39,662 nt of DNA from Nocardiopsis potens DSM 45234. Lineage in GTDB: Bacteria; Actinomycetota; Actinomycetes; Streptosporangiales; Streptosporangiaceae. A program made the translations under genes and the position numbers. This document shows, piece after piece, positions 33,522 through 39,662 of the stretch (positions are counted from its first letter, which is position 1; each line of letters starts with the position of its first letter). Location: contig NZ_ANBB01000080.1 of NCBI RefSeq assembly GCF_000341105.1, forward strand, positions 1 through 39,662, written 5' to 3'. The notes beneath the pieces are model-generated. The model was not told the DNA's origin. It made no database searches and saw only the letters and a program-made list of their open reading frames with translations.

Positions 33522-34705
33522 CGCTTCTCCGCCTCCTTGGTGATCTCACGCTCCAGCCCGGTGGCCGTGAGCACCCGGTATCCGTGGCCGGAGACCATGT
33601 GGTGCAGCACTTCCCGTTCGTTTCGCTGGTGGTCGGGGATAACGATGATCAGACCGGTGTAGGTCTCCTCTTCCTCTTCCGGCCGTAGCGACTCCCCCAG
33701 TGCGACGACCGAAGCCCAGGCCTTGGCGTCGACTCGCCAGGTCCGCTGCCCCAGCTCGATCCTGAGGTCGTACCGGTCCTTGTGCGGCCACATCTGGACG
33801 GAGGCGCCCTGGGCGTGGGCGTAGTCGCGCAGTCGGCATTCCAGCAGCCCGGGAAGGGTGACATAGCGCCATACCGCGGGCGTCACAGCGAGGTACTCCG
33901 TGGTCGCGGGCAGGGGGGTGACCTCTTCCGCGCCCGGGCCCGCGGGGACGGCTTCGGGGTGTCCGTCGCTCGCCGTGTCGCAGGTGTAGGAGGCCCCTTC
34001 CCTCCTGTGGGCTCTGCATCTGATGTCGACCACGGGCCCGGTGCCGAGGACGGCCATCGGCCACCGGCATACGGGGCAGGGGAACCAGTGCCCGCGGACC
34101 TGGCACCAGGTCCAGTCCACGATCGGGGTGTACACGTCGAAGCGGGTCCACAGGTGGTCCCAGGCCCGGCGCAACCTGCGAAGCTCTCCGGAGGGAAGGT
34201 CGACCAGGTGCTCGCGGGCTTGGGTGTAGTCCTGTTCCGGTAGTCGGCGCAGCTGCTGGTAGAGGCGCTGCTCTTCCTGCTCGGCGCGGATGCGCTGGAG
34301 AGACCAGTGGCTGCTGAGAGCCGCTGTGGGAATCCAGTACTCGTCCAGCAGCGCGTCCACGTCGTCTTCCAACCGGTCGTGCTCATCGAGGAGCCGCAGG
34401 TCTCCGACCCCTGCGGAAGCAGCGATGTCGGCTGGAAGAAGCCGAGCGAGCGGCCCTTGGAGGCCGGCGCGGAAGCGTTCCATGGACAGCGCCGACCCGC
34501 TGTCATGGACGGCGTTGAGCTGGCCGAGGCAGCTCATGAGGATGTCCGCCTTCCGGATCCCTGGGAGTTCTCGGTCTGCAACCGCAGCCGCGGCGGCGAA
34601 ACAGGCGATCAGTGCGAAATTCCGCCGCCGAGTATCGGTCTTCGCGTTCTGCTGCACCACGGAAGGGAGGATAGGGGAAGTAGGGGACACTTTTGAAATC
34701 GCCAA
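33518..34705 (-). CDS. PD-(D/E)xK nuclease of the PIWI-RE cassette
   Basis: 395 residues. An N-terminal helical domain (about 25-200, RRRNFALIACFAAAAAVADR...) leads to a putative zinc-binding element: Cys210 and Cys213 in CPVC, Cys230 and Cys242. The C-terminal REase fold has Glu289 in LPGLLECRLRDYA, Asp313 in DRYDLRIEL and Asp326-x-Lys328 in WRVDAKAW, then the strand GLIIVIP. This matches the restriction endonuclease that accompanies PIWI-RE genes. TTG at 34705 gives the longest form; GTG 34690 or GTG 34660 are possible and no start has a ribosome site, so a leaderless transcript is likely. First gene of the three-gene operon. Confidence 0.8.
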   Translation of the reverse strand: MAISKVSPTSPILPSVVQQNAKTDTRRRNFALIACFAAAAAVADRELPGIRKADILMSCLGQLNAVHDSGSALSMERFRAGLQGPLARLLPADIAASAGVGDLRLLDEHDRLEDDVDALLDEYWIPTAALSSHWSLQRIRAEQEEQRLYQQLRRLPEQDYTQAREHLVDLPSGELRRLRRAWDHLWTRFDVYTPIVDWTWCQVRGHWFPCPVCRWPMAVLGTGPVVDIRCRAHRREGASYTCDTASDGHPEAVPAGPGAEEVTPLPATTEYLAVTPAVWRYVTLPGLLECRLRDYAHAQGASVQMWPHKDRYDLRIELGQRTWRVDAKAWASVVALGESLRPEEEEETYTGLIIVIPDHQRNEREVLHHMVSGHGYRVLTATGLEREITKEAEKR

Positions 34706-34709
34706 GATT

Positions 34710-34736
34710 TATCCGATTCGCCCTGCAGGTCGGATA
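34710..34736 (-). promoter_or_regulatory. Inverted repeat upstream of the PIWI-RE operon
   Basis: TATCCGA (34710-34716) and TCGGATA (34730-34736) have centres 20 bp apart, two helical turns, immediately before the nuclease start. The surrounding 34690-34780 is AT-richer than average. A candidate operator or promoter element; the binding protein is unknown. Confidence 0.4.
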
Positions 34737-34882
34737 TTGGCCTAATGGTTCCGAAATGCGGTGGAATGAACTTGATCGTTTCTCTTGTTTTCCTGCCCCG
34801 GAGCCTTGCCTCAGAGCAGGAGGAAGGGAGACGGCCACCAGTTCCGCTACCCTGGCGAGTACTTCTGCCGTAGACCCCGCGC

Positions 34883-36352
34883 CTACCTGCGAGGGACGAG
34901 AGCGGCGGCCGCTTTCGCCGAGTCGTGGAACAGCCTGGGCAGGACGCAGGTGTAGACGTCCCGGGTCGTGGAGCTCCTGGAATGCCCCAGCGTCTCCTGG
35001 ATGATCTTGATGTCCACACCTGCCGCCAGCATCAGGGTCGCCGCACCGTGGCGCAGGTCGTGCACGCGGACCGGGGGGAGGCCGGCCTGGGCGGTGAGAG
35101 CCCGGAAGCGGTCCAGCACCCATCCGGGGTGCAACGGGGCGCCCAGCTTCGTAGTGAAGACCAGCCCGTTCTCCTGCCAGGCCTCTCCGGCCTCGGCCTT
35201 CCAGTCGGCCTGTTGGGCGCGGTGCCGGCGCAGCGCCTCCACCGTCACCTCGTCCAGGGCCAGGGTCCGTTGGCTGTAGACGGTCTTGAGGTCGGCCCAC
35301 ACCCGCTTGCCGTCCACCAGCAGCAACTGGCGCCGGATCTGCGCGGTGCGCTGATCCAGGTCGATGTCCGACCAGCTTAGCCCGCACGCCTCTCCTCGGC
35401 GCGGCCCCCGGTAGGCGAGCAGCTGGAACAGGGCCTCCATGGGGTCGCCGACGATATGGTCCAGAAACGCCCCGGTCTGCTCAGGCGTCCAGACCATGAC
35501 CGGGCCGGGCTGCTCACCGGTCGCCTGCCACTGGTGTACCTGGTGACCGGTCCACAGCAGGGGGCGCGGGTTCTGCGCGTCGGGCACCTCGATGCGCGAG
35601 GCCGGGTTGACGGTGATGAACCGCTCAGCGATGGCCGCGTTGAGGGCAGTACGCAGGGCGTTGACGACGAGCTGCTTGGTCCTGGGTGCGGCCGTGCGCC
35701 GGTAGCGGAAGCGGGCGCACAGCTCGGGGTCCCTGGTCGTGCGCGCCAGGGCGATGAGCTCGTTCTCTTCGTCGATGAGCTCGAGCAGGTCCTTGATCTG
35801 GTCAGAGCGGATCCGGTCGATGGGGTGGTGGCCCAGATGGGGCTTCAGATAGATCCGTGAATGGGTCCTGTAGCCCCGCTGGGTGCTGAGTGTCCGGTCC
35901 TCCTTGGAACGGATCCAGTAGTCCAGCCACTCCGCCACCGTCGGCATGGGGGCGAGAGGCCGGCGGTTCCGGTAGCGGTCTCGGACCACGCCGAGCGGGG
36001 GGAGCGCGGTCCTGTTCTTCAGGGCCCGCATGACGATCTTGACGGCCTCTTTGCGTCCGCCCTCATCGTCTCGGTCGGGGACGTCGAAGAGCCTTTCGAT
36101 CCTGGAGCCGACCTGGTGGGCCTGCGTCCGGCTTCGGTATCCGCCCCGCCTCAGGTACCTGTAGGGGCCTGAGGAAAAGCGCGGCAGCGGAACCGAGAAG
36201 TACCAGGAGCCGTGCCCCTCGCGAGGCAGTTCGGGGCATGCCGAGCCGAGCCGGCGCTTCCTCGGTTTTCCGCACCTGTCCTTGATCGGGGCGCCGTCGC
36301 TTCCGAGGGCCGTCTTCCTGCAGGAGCACCGCTTGTAGGTCTGAACCGTCAC
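34883..36352 (-). CDS. Tyrosine site-specific integrase
   Basis: 489 residues from GTG 36352, chosen because of the GAGGGGG ribosome site and because the family N-terminus starts there (MTVQTYKRCSCRKTALGSDG); the frame upstream has no homology. The N-terminal arm-binding domain has several Cys/Arg. A SAM-like core-binding domain follows (about 138-255). The catalytic domain has Arg318 in YRGPRRGEACGLSW, HDLRH (431-435), His457 in ETLGHSRSSTT and nucleophile Tyr467 in RDVYTCV. All catalytic residues are present. It resembles integrases of actinomycete integrative elements that use tRNA genes. No excisionase is seen beside it. Confidence 0.92.
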   Translation of the reverse strand: MTVQTYKRCSCRKTALGSDGAPIKDRCGKPRKRRLGSACPELPREGHGSWYFSVPLPRFSSGPYRYLRRGGYRSRTQAHQVGSRIERLFDVPDRDDEGGRKEAVKIVMRALKNRTALPPLGVVRDRYRNRRPLAPMPTVAEWLDYWIRSKEDRTLSTQRGYRTHSRIYLKPHLGHHPIDRIRSDQIKDLLELIDEENELIALARTTRDPELCARFRYRRTAAPRTKQLVVNALRTALNAAIAERFITVNPASRIEVPDAQNPRPLLWTGHQVHQWQATGEQPGPVMVWTPEQTGAFLDHIVGDPMEALFQLLAYRGPRRGEACGLSWSDIDLDQRTAQIRRQLLLVDGKRVWADLKTVYSQRTLALDEVTVEALRRHRAQQADWKAEAGEAWQENGLVFTTKLGAPLHPGWVLDRFRALTAQAGLPPVRVHDLRHGAATLMLAAGVDIKIIQETLGHSRSSTTRDVYTCVLPRLFHDSAKAAAALVPRR

Positions 36353-36896
36353 CGCATCCCCCTCGCTCGCGGCAAAGTGCACATCTACCGAAAGTCGAAT
36401 ACCCGCGCCGTATTCATGGCCAACCTGCAAAGAATGATTCGTGCTGCTCGCCCGACTCCGCGTCGGCGGTTCCACCCCTCGATGCTTGAGCGAGCCCGGA
36501 GGGCTCCGACCCTGCTGACGGACTCCCGGTACCGTCCCGGTACGCATGGCCGGGGCCGCTCGGGCCGCTTGCAGGGCTGTGCAAGAGAGGTGGAAATCGC
36601 AGGTCAGTCGTAGGGGTGGCATCTCCGGCGGCTGTGCCGACCTGTCCATGAGGACATGGAGGCGGCCGTTGCGCCCACCCTTCGCGGGACTGAGCCCATG
36701 CTGACTCGCGACTCCAGAAGGCGCGTCTCCGACATTCGAAAAAGCTTGCCTGCCTCCCGTGAACGGCTTTCATCGGGCGCCTCGAGTCAGGGTTTCACTG
36801 CATCCGAATCAGAAAAAATGGTTTCGGAAAAATAGTTGATCAGAGATGCGCTTCCGGTGATGCTTCGCGTGCGAGAGATCTTGTTTCCATAAGTCA
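36353..36896. other. 544-bp gap upstream of the integrase
   Basis: No gene with support. Frames on both strands are short and unlike proteins. The part from about 36780 to 36896 is AT-rich. No excisionase-like HTH peptide, no tRNA and no copy of the tRNA-Arg 3' end were seen. Confidence 0.4.
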
Positions 36897-37226
36897 CTAA
36901 AAGAGGTGCGGCCGGTAGCGCGATGACCGCCGCGCTCCTTCCTGCATCGCGAGCTCACGAGCCACCAGGTCCTGCAGCTCGCTCGTCGCGACGTAGGACT
37001 CCACCCCTGTGGCGGCCCGGTAGCGCGGGTTCGTGAGCGCCCCTGATCGCAGCAGGGCCAGGCCGATGCGCCGACCGCCCGTCGGACCAGGCTCGCGCAG
37101 GGAGTCGATCCACTCGATGGTCTTCCTGCCGAGCAGTATGTGGTCGGGGAAGGCCCGCCGTGATCGTTCAGGACCAGAGGTCGGGCGACAGCAATCCGGT
37201 CGACTCGATCGGTGGTAGTCCGTCAT
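36897..37226 (-). pseudogene. C-terminal winged-HTH relic of an AlbA_2/RecG-like regulator
   Basis: Only the last ~60 residues are protein-like: GRRIGLALLRSGALTNPRYR, then the helix VATSELQDLVARELAMQEGA and RRSSRYRPHLF at the end. This is the winged-HTH layout found at the C-terminus of AlbA_2-domain ATP-binding proteins and Fic-type regulators. The first ~45 residues are not, and they overlap the end of the PIN-like gene. The N-terminal and middle parts of such a protein are missing here. A matching N-terminal fragment lies 2 kb away at 39.2 kb. Confidence 0.55.
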
Positions 37227-37782
37227 CCAGCTCGCGCAACCGTTGGTAGAGCCGGCGCATGTCCGCTCTGCTCTCGACGTATTGCTTCTGTGCCGCCCGC
37301 TCCAAGATGGTCAGCGTGCCGACCAGGGTGATCGCCCCTACCAGACGACCACTGCGGCGGAGACGTTCAAGGCGTCTGATCTCCGAGGTCGCGGTCCGCG
37401 CTCCTTGCCCGTCGTCGATGAGCACGGTGACCGCCTTGCCTGTTTCGGCGGCGACGACCGCGTGCGCGATGACCATGATCTCGCCCAGGTCTTTGGGGCG
37501 CTTCAGCCGTTCGGCCATGGGTTGCAGGGTGATGCGCTGGACGACGGCCGCGAGTTCGGGGGTCTGGTCATCGGACAGGATCTGCATCCAGTTCGGGGCC
37601 AACTTCCGCCAGAGGCGCTCGGCGGCTCGGAAGCGCTCATCCCGCCGGGACTTGTTGAACACCTCGCTCTGCACGGTCTCCGGAGCACTCAGCTTGCCCA
37701 GGACGCGGATGAGGAGGCGCTCCTGGTTGATCGAGAGGAAGTTCAGGCCGGGACCGGCGTCGATGATCGGCCGGTGGCTCAT
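37168..37782 (-). CDS. PIN-like domain protein of an XRE-ImmA cassette
   Basis: 204 residues. The pattern resembles a PIN nuclease: Asp8 in RPIIDAGPGLNFL, Glu101 in KDLGEIMVIAHAVV and Asp123-Asp124 in VTVLIDDGQGAR, the usual acidic cluster for metal-dependent RNA cleavage. The C-terminal part is helical and charged. The ATG overlaps the ImmA/IrrE gene stop (ATGA), so it is coupled to it. Probably the effector, with the XRE protein and metallopeptidase as control. It could also be a PIN-like fold without nuclease activity. Confidence 0.65.
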   Translation of the reverse strand: MSHRPIIDAGPGLNFLSINQERLLIRVLGKLSAPETVQSEVFNKSRRDERFRAAERLWRKLAPNWMQILSDDQTPELAAVVQRITLQPMAERLKRPKDLGEIMVIAHAVVAAETGKAVTVLIDDGQGARTATSEIRRLERLRRSGRLVGAITLVGTLTILERAAQKQYVESRADMRRLYQRLRELDDGLPPIESTGLLSPDLWS

Positions 37783-38648
37783 CCGTTCCCGCTCGCCGTC
37801 ACGTCGGAGGGGCCAGTGTCGTGGTCGGGCTCACCGAGGGCCTCGTCCAAGGCCGTGAGGTCCACGTCCGCGTCCGGCAAATCGGAGGGTTCGGCCCACG
37901 CCACCGGGTGTTCGGCCGGCACCACGCCGGCCTCCCGCAGCTCCGCTTCCGCCTCCTGCCGGGGGATGCCCCGAAGGGTGGCGATGGCCTGCACGGACAG
38001 TACGCCCTCGGCGTAGGCGCTGATCGCTCGCGCGAGCAGCCGTTGCGGCGCTCTGCGCCGAGCGGATTCGTCCTGCAGGGCGCGGTACTGGTCACTCCAG
38101 CCGAACCGCGTGGCCAACCGCGGCGTGGTGAGCGTCAGCCACTCCTGTTTGGCGGCGTCATCGATGTAGCCCGCCTGGCACAGTGCGATCGCGGCGATCT
38201 TGGGCGAGACCAGGAACCGCTGGACGACCTCGGAGAGCTCGGCTTGGGGCAGCGGTCCCCGTTCTCCGAGGAACTCCCGCAGGCCCCCGATCGGGACGAG
38301 CAGGTGCCGGGCGAACGCGTCGGCTCGGATCTCTTCGGCGGAACGGTGGCTCCAAGCGCCTGCTGAACCGTCCTCGGCGTCAGCGAAAAGGACATGGCCG
38401 AGTTCATGGGCCAGTGTGCTGCGCTGCCGCATCGGATGGCGGGTGCACGCGACGCCGATGAACACGGCGTCGCGCTGGGGGTCCCGCATCATCATGCCGT
38501 GCTGGTCCTGGTCCGCTTCGAGTACGGCCACGTCGATGCCTGTGGCCTGCTCGATGATCGCCACGAGGTCGCCCAGTGGCTGCACGCCCAGGCTCTGTTC
38601 TTCGCGGAACCGTTCGGCGGCGGCGCGGCCTTCGGCTTCAGTGCTCAC
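37779..38648 (-). CDS. ImmA/IrrE family metallo-endopeptidase
   Basis: 289 residues. The zinc-protease motif HELGH (81-85) is in RSTLAHELGHVLF; the third ligand is a Glu of the EEIRADAFARHLL helix about 20 residues later. The family cuts repressors or regulators, as in conjugative-element and phage induction (ImmA) and radiation response (IrrE). An ~150-residue C-terminal extension follows, ending in an acidic tail. 17 nt separate it from the XRE gene and it overlaps the PIN-like gene. The XRE protein is the likely substrate or partner. Confidence 0.88.
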   Translation of the reverse strand: MSTEAEGRAAAERFREEQSLGVQPLGDLVAIIEQATGIDVAVLEADQDQHGMMMRDPQRDAVFIGVACTRHPMRQRSTLAHELGHVLFADAEDGSAGAWSHRSAEEIRADAFARHLLVPIGGLREFLGERGPLPQAELSEVVQRFLVSPKIAAIALCQAGYIDDAAKQEWLTLTTPRLATRFGWSDQYRALQDESARRRAPQRLLARAISAYAEGVLSVQAIATLRGIPRQEAEAELREAGVVPAEHPVAWAEPSDLPDADVDLTALDEALGEPDHDTGPSDVTASGNG

Positions 38649-38665
38649 AGTTCTCCGGCCCCGTT

Positions 38666-39010
38666 TCAGACCGTGGCGGGAATGGCCTGGTCATCCAGGT
38701 AAGCGTTCAGTTCCAGGAAGTCCAGCAGCGTCCGGCGCATGCCCTCCATGCCCGAGCCATTGGTCGCCCGAGCCGCGCACTCCACGCGCTCGGAGACGGC
38801 CCCGATCCCGGTGAGCTGGGAGACCGTATGCCCGGTCTCCCAGGCGATCACCACGAGCTCCGGCACCTTCGCCACCCGATCCCCGGAGATGATCCGCGAC
38901 AGGGTGGACTGAGAGATCCCCGTGGCGTCAGCGAGGGCGCGCTGGCTCAGGCCCGCTGCGACACGGGCGCGCTCGATGCGCACGCCGACATCCGACGCTG
39001 CCATCGTCAT
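38666..39010 (-). CDS. XRE family helix-turn-helix regulator
   Basis: 114 residues from ATG 39010; the longest frame starts at TTG 39034, inside the operator, so the ATG is preferred, and ATG 39004 is also possible. HTH_3 domain: VGVRIERARVAAGLSQRALA, then GISQSTLSRIISGDRVAKVP. The second half (ECAARATNGSGMEGMRRTLL...) is family-specific. First gene of the XRE-ImmA-PIN operon; it probably represses its own promoter through the paired TTGA(A/T)TCAA boxes. Confidence 0.88.
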   Translation of the reverse strand: MTMAASDVGVRIERARVAAGLSQRALADATGISQSTLSRIISGDRVAKVPELVVIAWETGHTVSQLTGIGAVSERVECAARATNGSGMEGMRRTLLDFLELNAYLDDQAIPATV

Positions 39011-39025
39011 CACCCCATCACCAGC

Positions 39026-39054
39026 TTGAATCAATGTCCGTCAACTTGATTCAA
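39026..39054 (-). promoter_or_regulatory. Paired operator boxes of the XRE cassette
   Basis: TTGAATCAA (39026-39034) and TTGATTCAA (39046-39054) are complements of each other. Each is itself a near-palindrome, and their centres are 20 bp apart. They lie directly before the XRE start, as expected for autorepression by an XRE dimer pair. Confidence 0.7.
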
Positions 39055-39177
39055 GTATAGCCGCACGCTTCGTGCGACACCACAGTCTGAACAGTCGGAT
39101 ACACCTCGCCAGAGGACAGAGTAGACGGAGAAGGTACAGCCTGGACGAGAGGCGAAAATACCGATGAGAGCCTCTCA

Positions 39178-39507
39178 TCACGCCGCCTCTATATCCTTCT
39201 GCTCTTCATTCAAGCCGACGATGAGCAGACCGCCCCTGGTGTCGGTGAAGGCGGGCAACGTCTCGTACGAGGTCTTCGGAAGCTTCCCCTGGGCCCGTCG
39301 ACGAGACGGCCCCATAGCGCCGAAAGTCCTCCACCAGGGACGGGACGCCGTCATCGTCATCGTGCACGCCTCGATCCCACTCAGCCCTGCCACAGGTTGC
39401 CCAAGAGCAGCCTGCGGTCTGGGGCGCATGGCGATCGGCGGCACACGCACGTCTGACGGCAGGCCGGGAACGTGTTCGTCCGAGGCAGTCAAAACCGATC
39501 CGATCAT
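39178..39507 (-). pseudogene. N-terminal AlbA_2 (Schlafen-like) domain relic
   Basis: The C-terminal third reads GKLPKTSYETLPAFTDTRGG followed by LLIVGLNEEQ, a clear match to the AlbA_2 core (typically LPKxxxETxSAFANTxGGxLLLGxxE). It then stops after KDIEAA. The preceding ~70 residues are not recognisable, and the other frames also look degraded. The rest of such a protein, an ATPase-like middle and winged-HTH tail, is absent here; a winged-HTH tail on the same strand lies beyond the XRE-ImmA-PIN genes. Confidence 0.55.
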
Positions 39508-39662
39508 CCCCTGATCGGACCAGGTACGGTCGCGGCCGCAGACCGGTAATATTTCTGGTTTCCCTGTCCTGAAGCGAGTAAGGCTGGCTGGGTCCCCTAA
39601 GGCGCGTTATGTGGGTTTGTTGGCCGGTCTGAGCAGGACCAACCGGATCGTGTGCGCGCACA
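39508..39662. other. Right edge of window, nothing assigned
   Basis: Moderate-GC sequence with no convincing frame, RNA gene or repeat; possibly the decayed start of the AlbA_2 gene. Confidence 0.3.

Larger units (their letters stand above)
21986..36352. mobile_element. Putative tRNA-linked defence island
   Basis: Between tRNA-Arg and the tyrosine integrase lie only defence-type genes (Type ISP restriction, PIWI-RE cassette). Some stretches have clearly lower GC than the chromosome to the left. I searched for a second copy of the tRNA 3' end (GGTTCGAGTCCTCCCGAGTGC or its complement) to the right and found none, so the right border is undefined and may lie beyond the window. No replication, transfer or excision gene is seen. 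Confidence 0.4.

Noticed and set aside
36414-36773. 119-codon minus-strand frame upstream of the integrase as an excisionase
   Set aside because: It is not basic-HTH-like, lacks a ribosome site and reads like random GC-rich translation.
36353-39662. Second copy of the tRNA-Arg 3' end as an attachment site
   Set aside because: Looked for TTCGAGTCCTCCCGAGTGC and its complement and found no match of useful length.

Overview
The window comes from a very GC-rich, high-GC3 Gram-positive genome, an actinomycete of the Streptomyces / Nocardiopsis / Actinomadura kind. The evidence is the codon bias, many GTG starts, leaderless promoters (TAGGCT exactly 6 nt before the start codon), DrrAB-type exporters, a soluble bacterial P450 and a pSAM2-like integrase. 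The genus cannot be fixed from this sequence alone.

Left part (1-5.5 kb, minus strand). A higher-order tandem repeat (three copies of a ~148 bp dimer) is followed by a cytochrome P450 whose N-terminus is broken by a one-base slip in a G7 run. Next comes an export module in transcription order: a ribbon-helix-helix regulator with its own operator array, a DUF4097 beta-strand-repeat protein, a DrrA-type ATPase and a DrrB-type permease.

Catabolic region (5.5-14.6 kb). Two divergent operons hold a D-2-hydroxyacid dehydrogenase and an amidase on one side, and DUF3830, two maleate-isomerase/Asp-Glu-racemase family enzymes and an FCD-type GntR repressor on the other. A second divergent pair, a GabD-like aldehyde dehydrogenase and a GabT-like aminotransferase, lies beyond. 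Three copies of the same 14-bp dyad GATTGTCAACAATC lie in the two divergent promoter regions, so all of this is probably one GntR regulon degrading an unidentified amide- or amine-containing compound.

Regulation and transport (14.7-21.8 kb). An AraC/GyrI regulator is followed by a histidine kinase and a LuxR-type response regulator with identical leaderless promoters, a PAF-acetylhydrolase-like lipoprotein, and a convergent ABC-2 exporter. A dyad upstream of the exporter and an imperfect copy upstream of the hydrolase suggest both are targets of the response regulator.

Genomic island (tRNA-Arg at 21.9 kb to at least 36.4 kb, possibly past the window). After the tRNA and its terminator comes a complete Type ISP restriction-modification enzyme (nuclease, helicase, methyltransferase and target recognition in one 1.6-k-residue chain). 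A convergent, translationally coupled three-gene cassette follows: PD-(D/E)xK nuclease, DinG/XPD-like Fe-S helicase, PIWI-RE. Then come a tyrosine integrase and a XRE / ImmA-IrrE peptidase / PIN-like cassette that sits between the N- and C-terminal relics of an AlbA_2-type gene. The best candidate for an exciting system is the PIWI-RE cassette within this defence island. The family was described computationally (Burroughs, Iyer and Aravind, 2013). This copy appears to lack the first catalytic aspartate of the PIWI fold.
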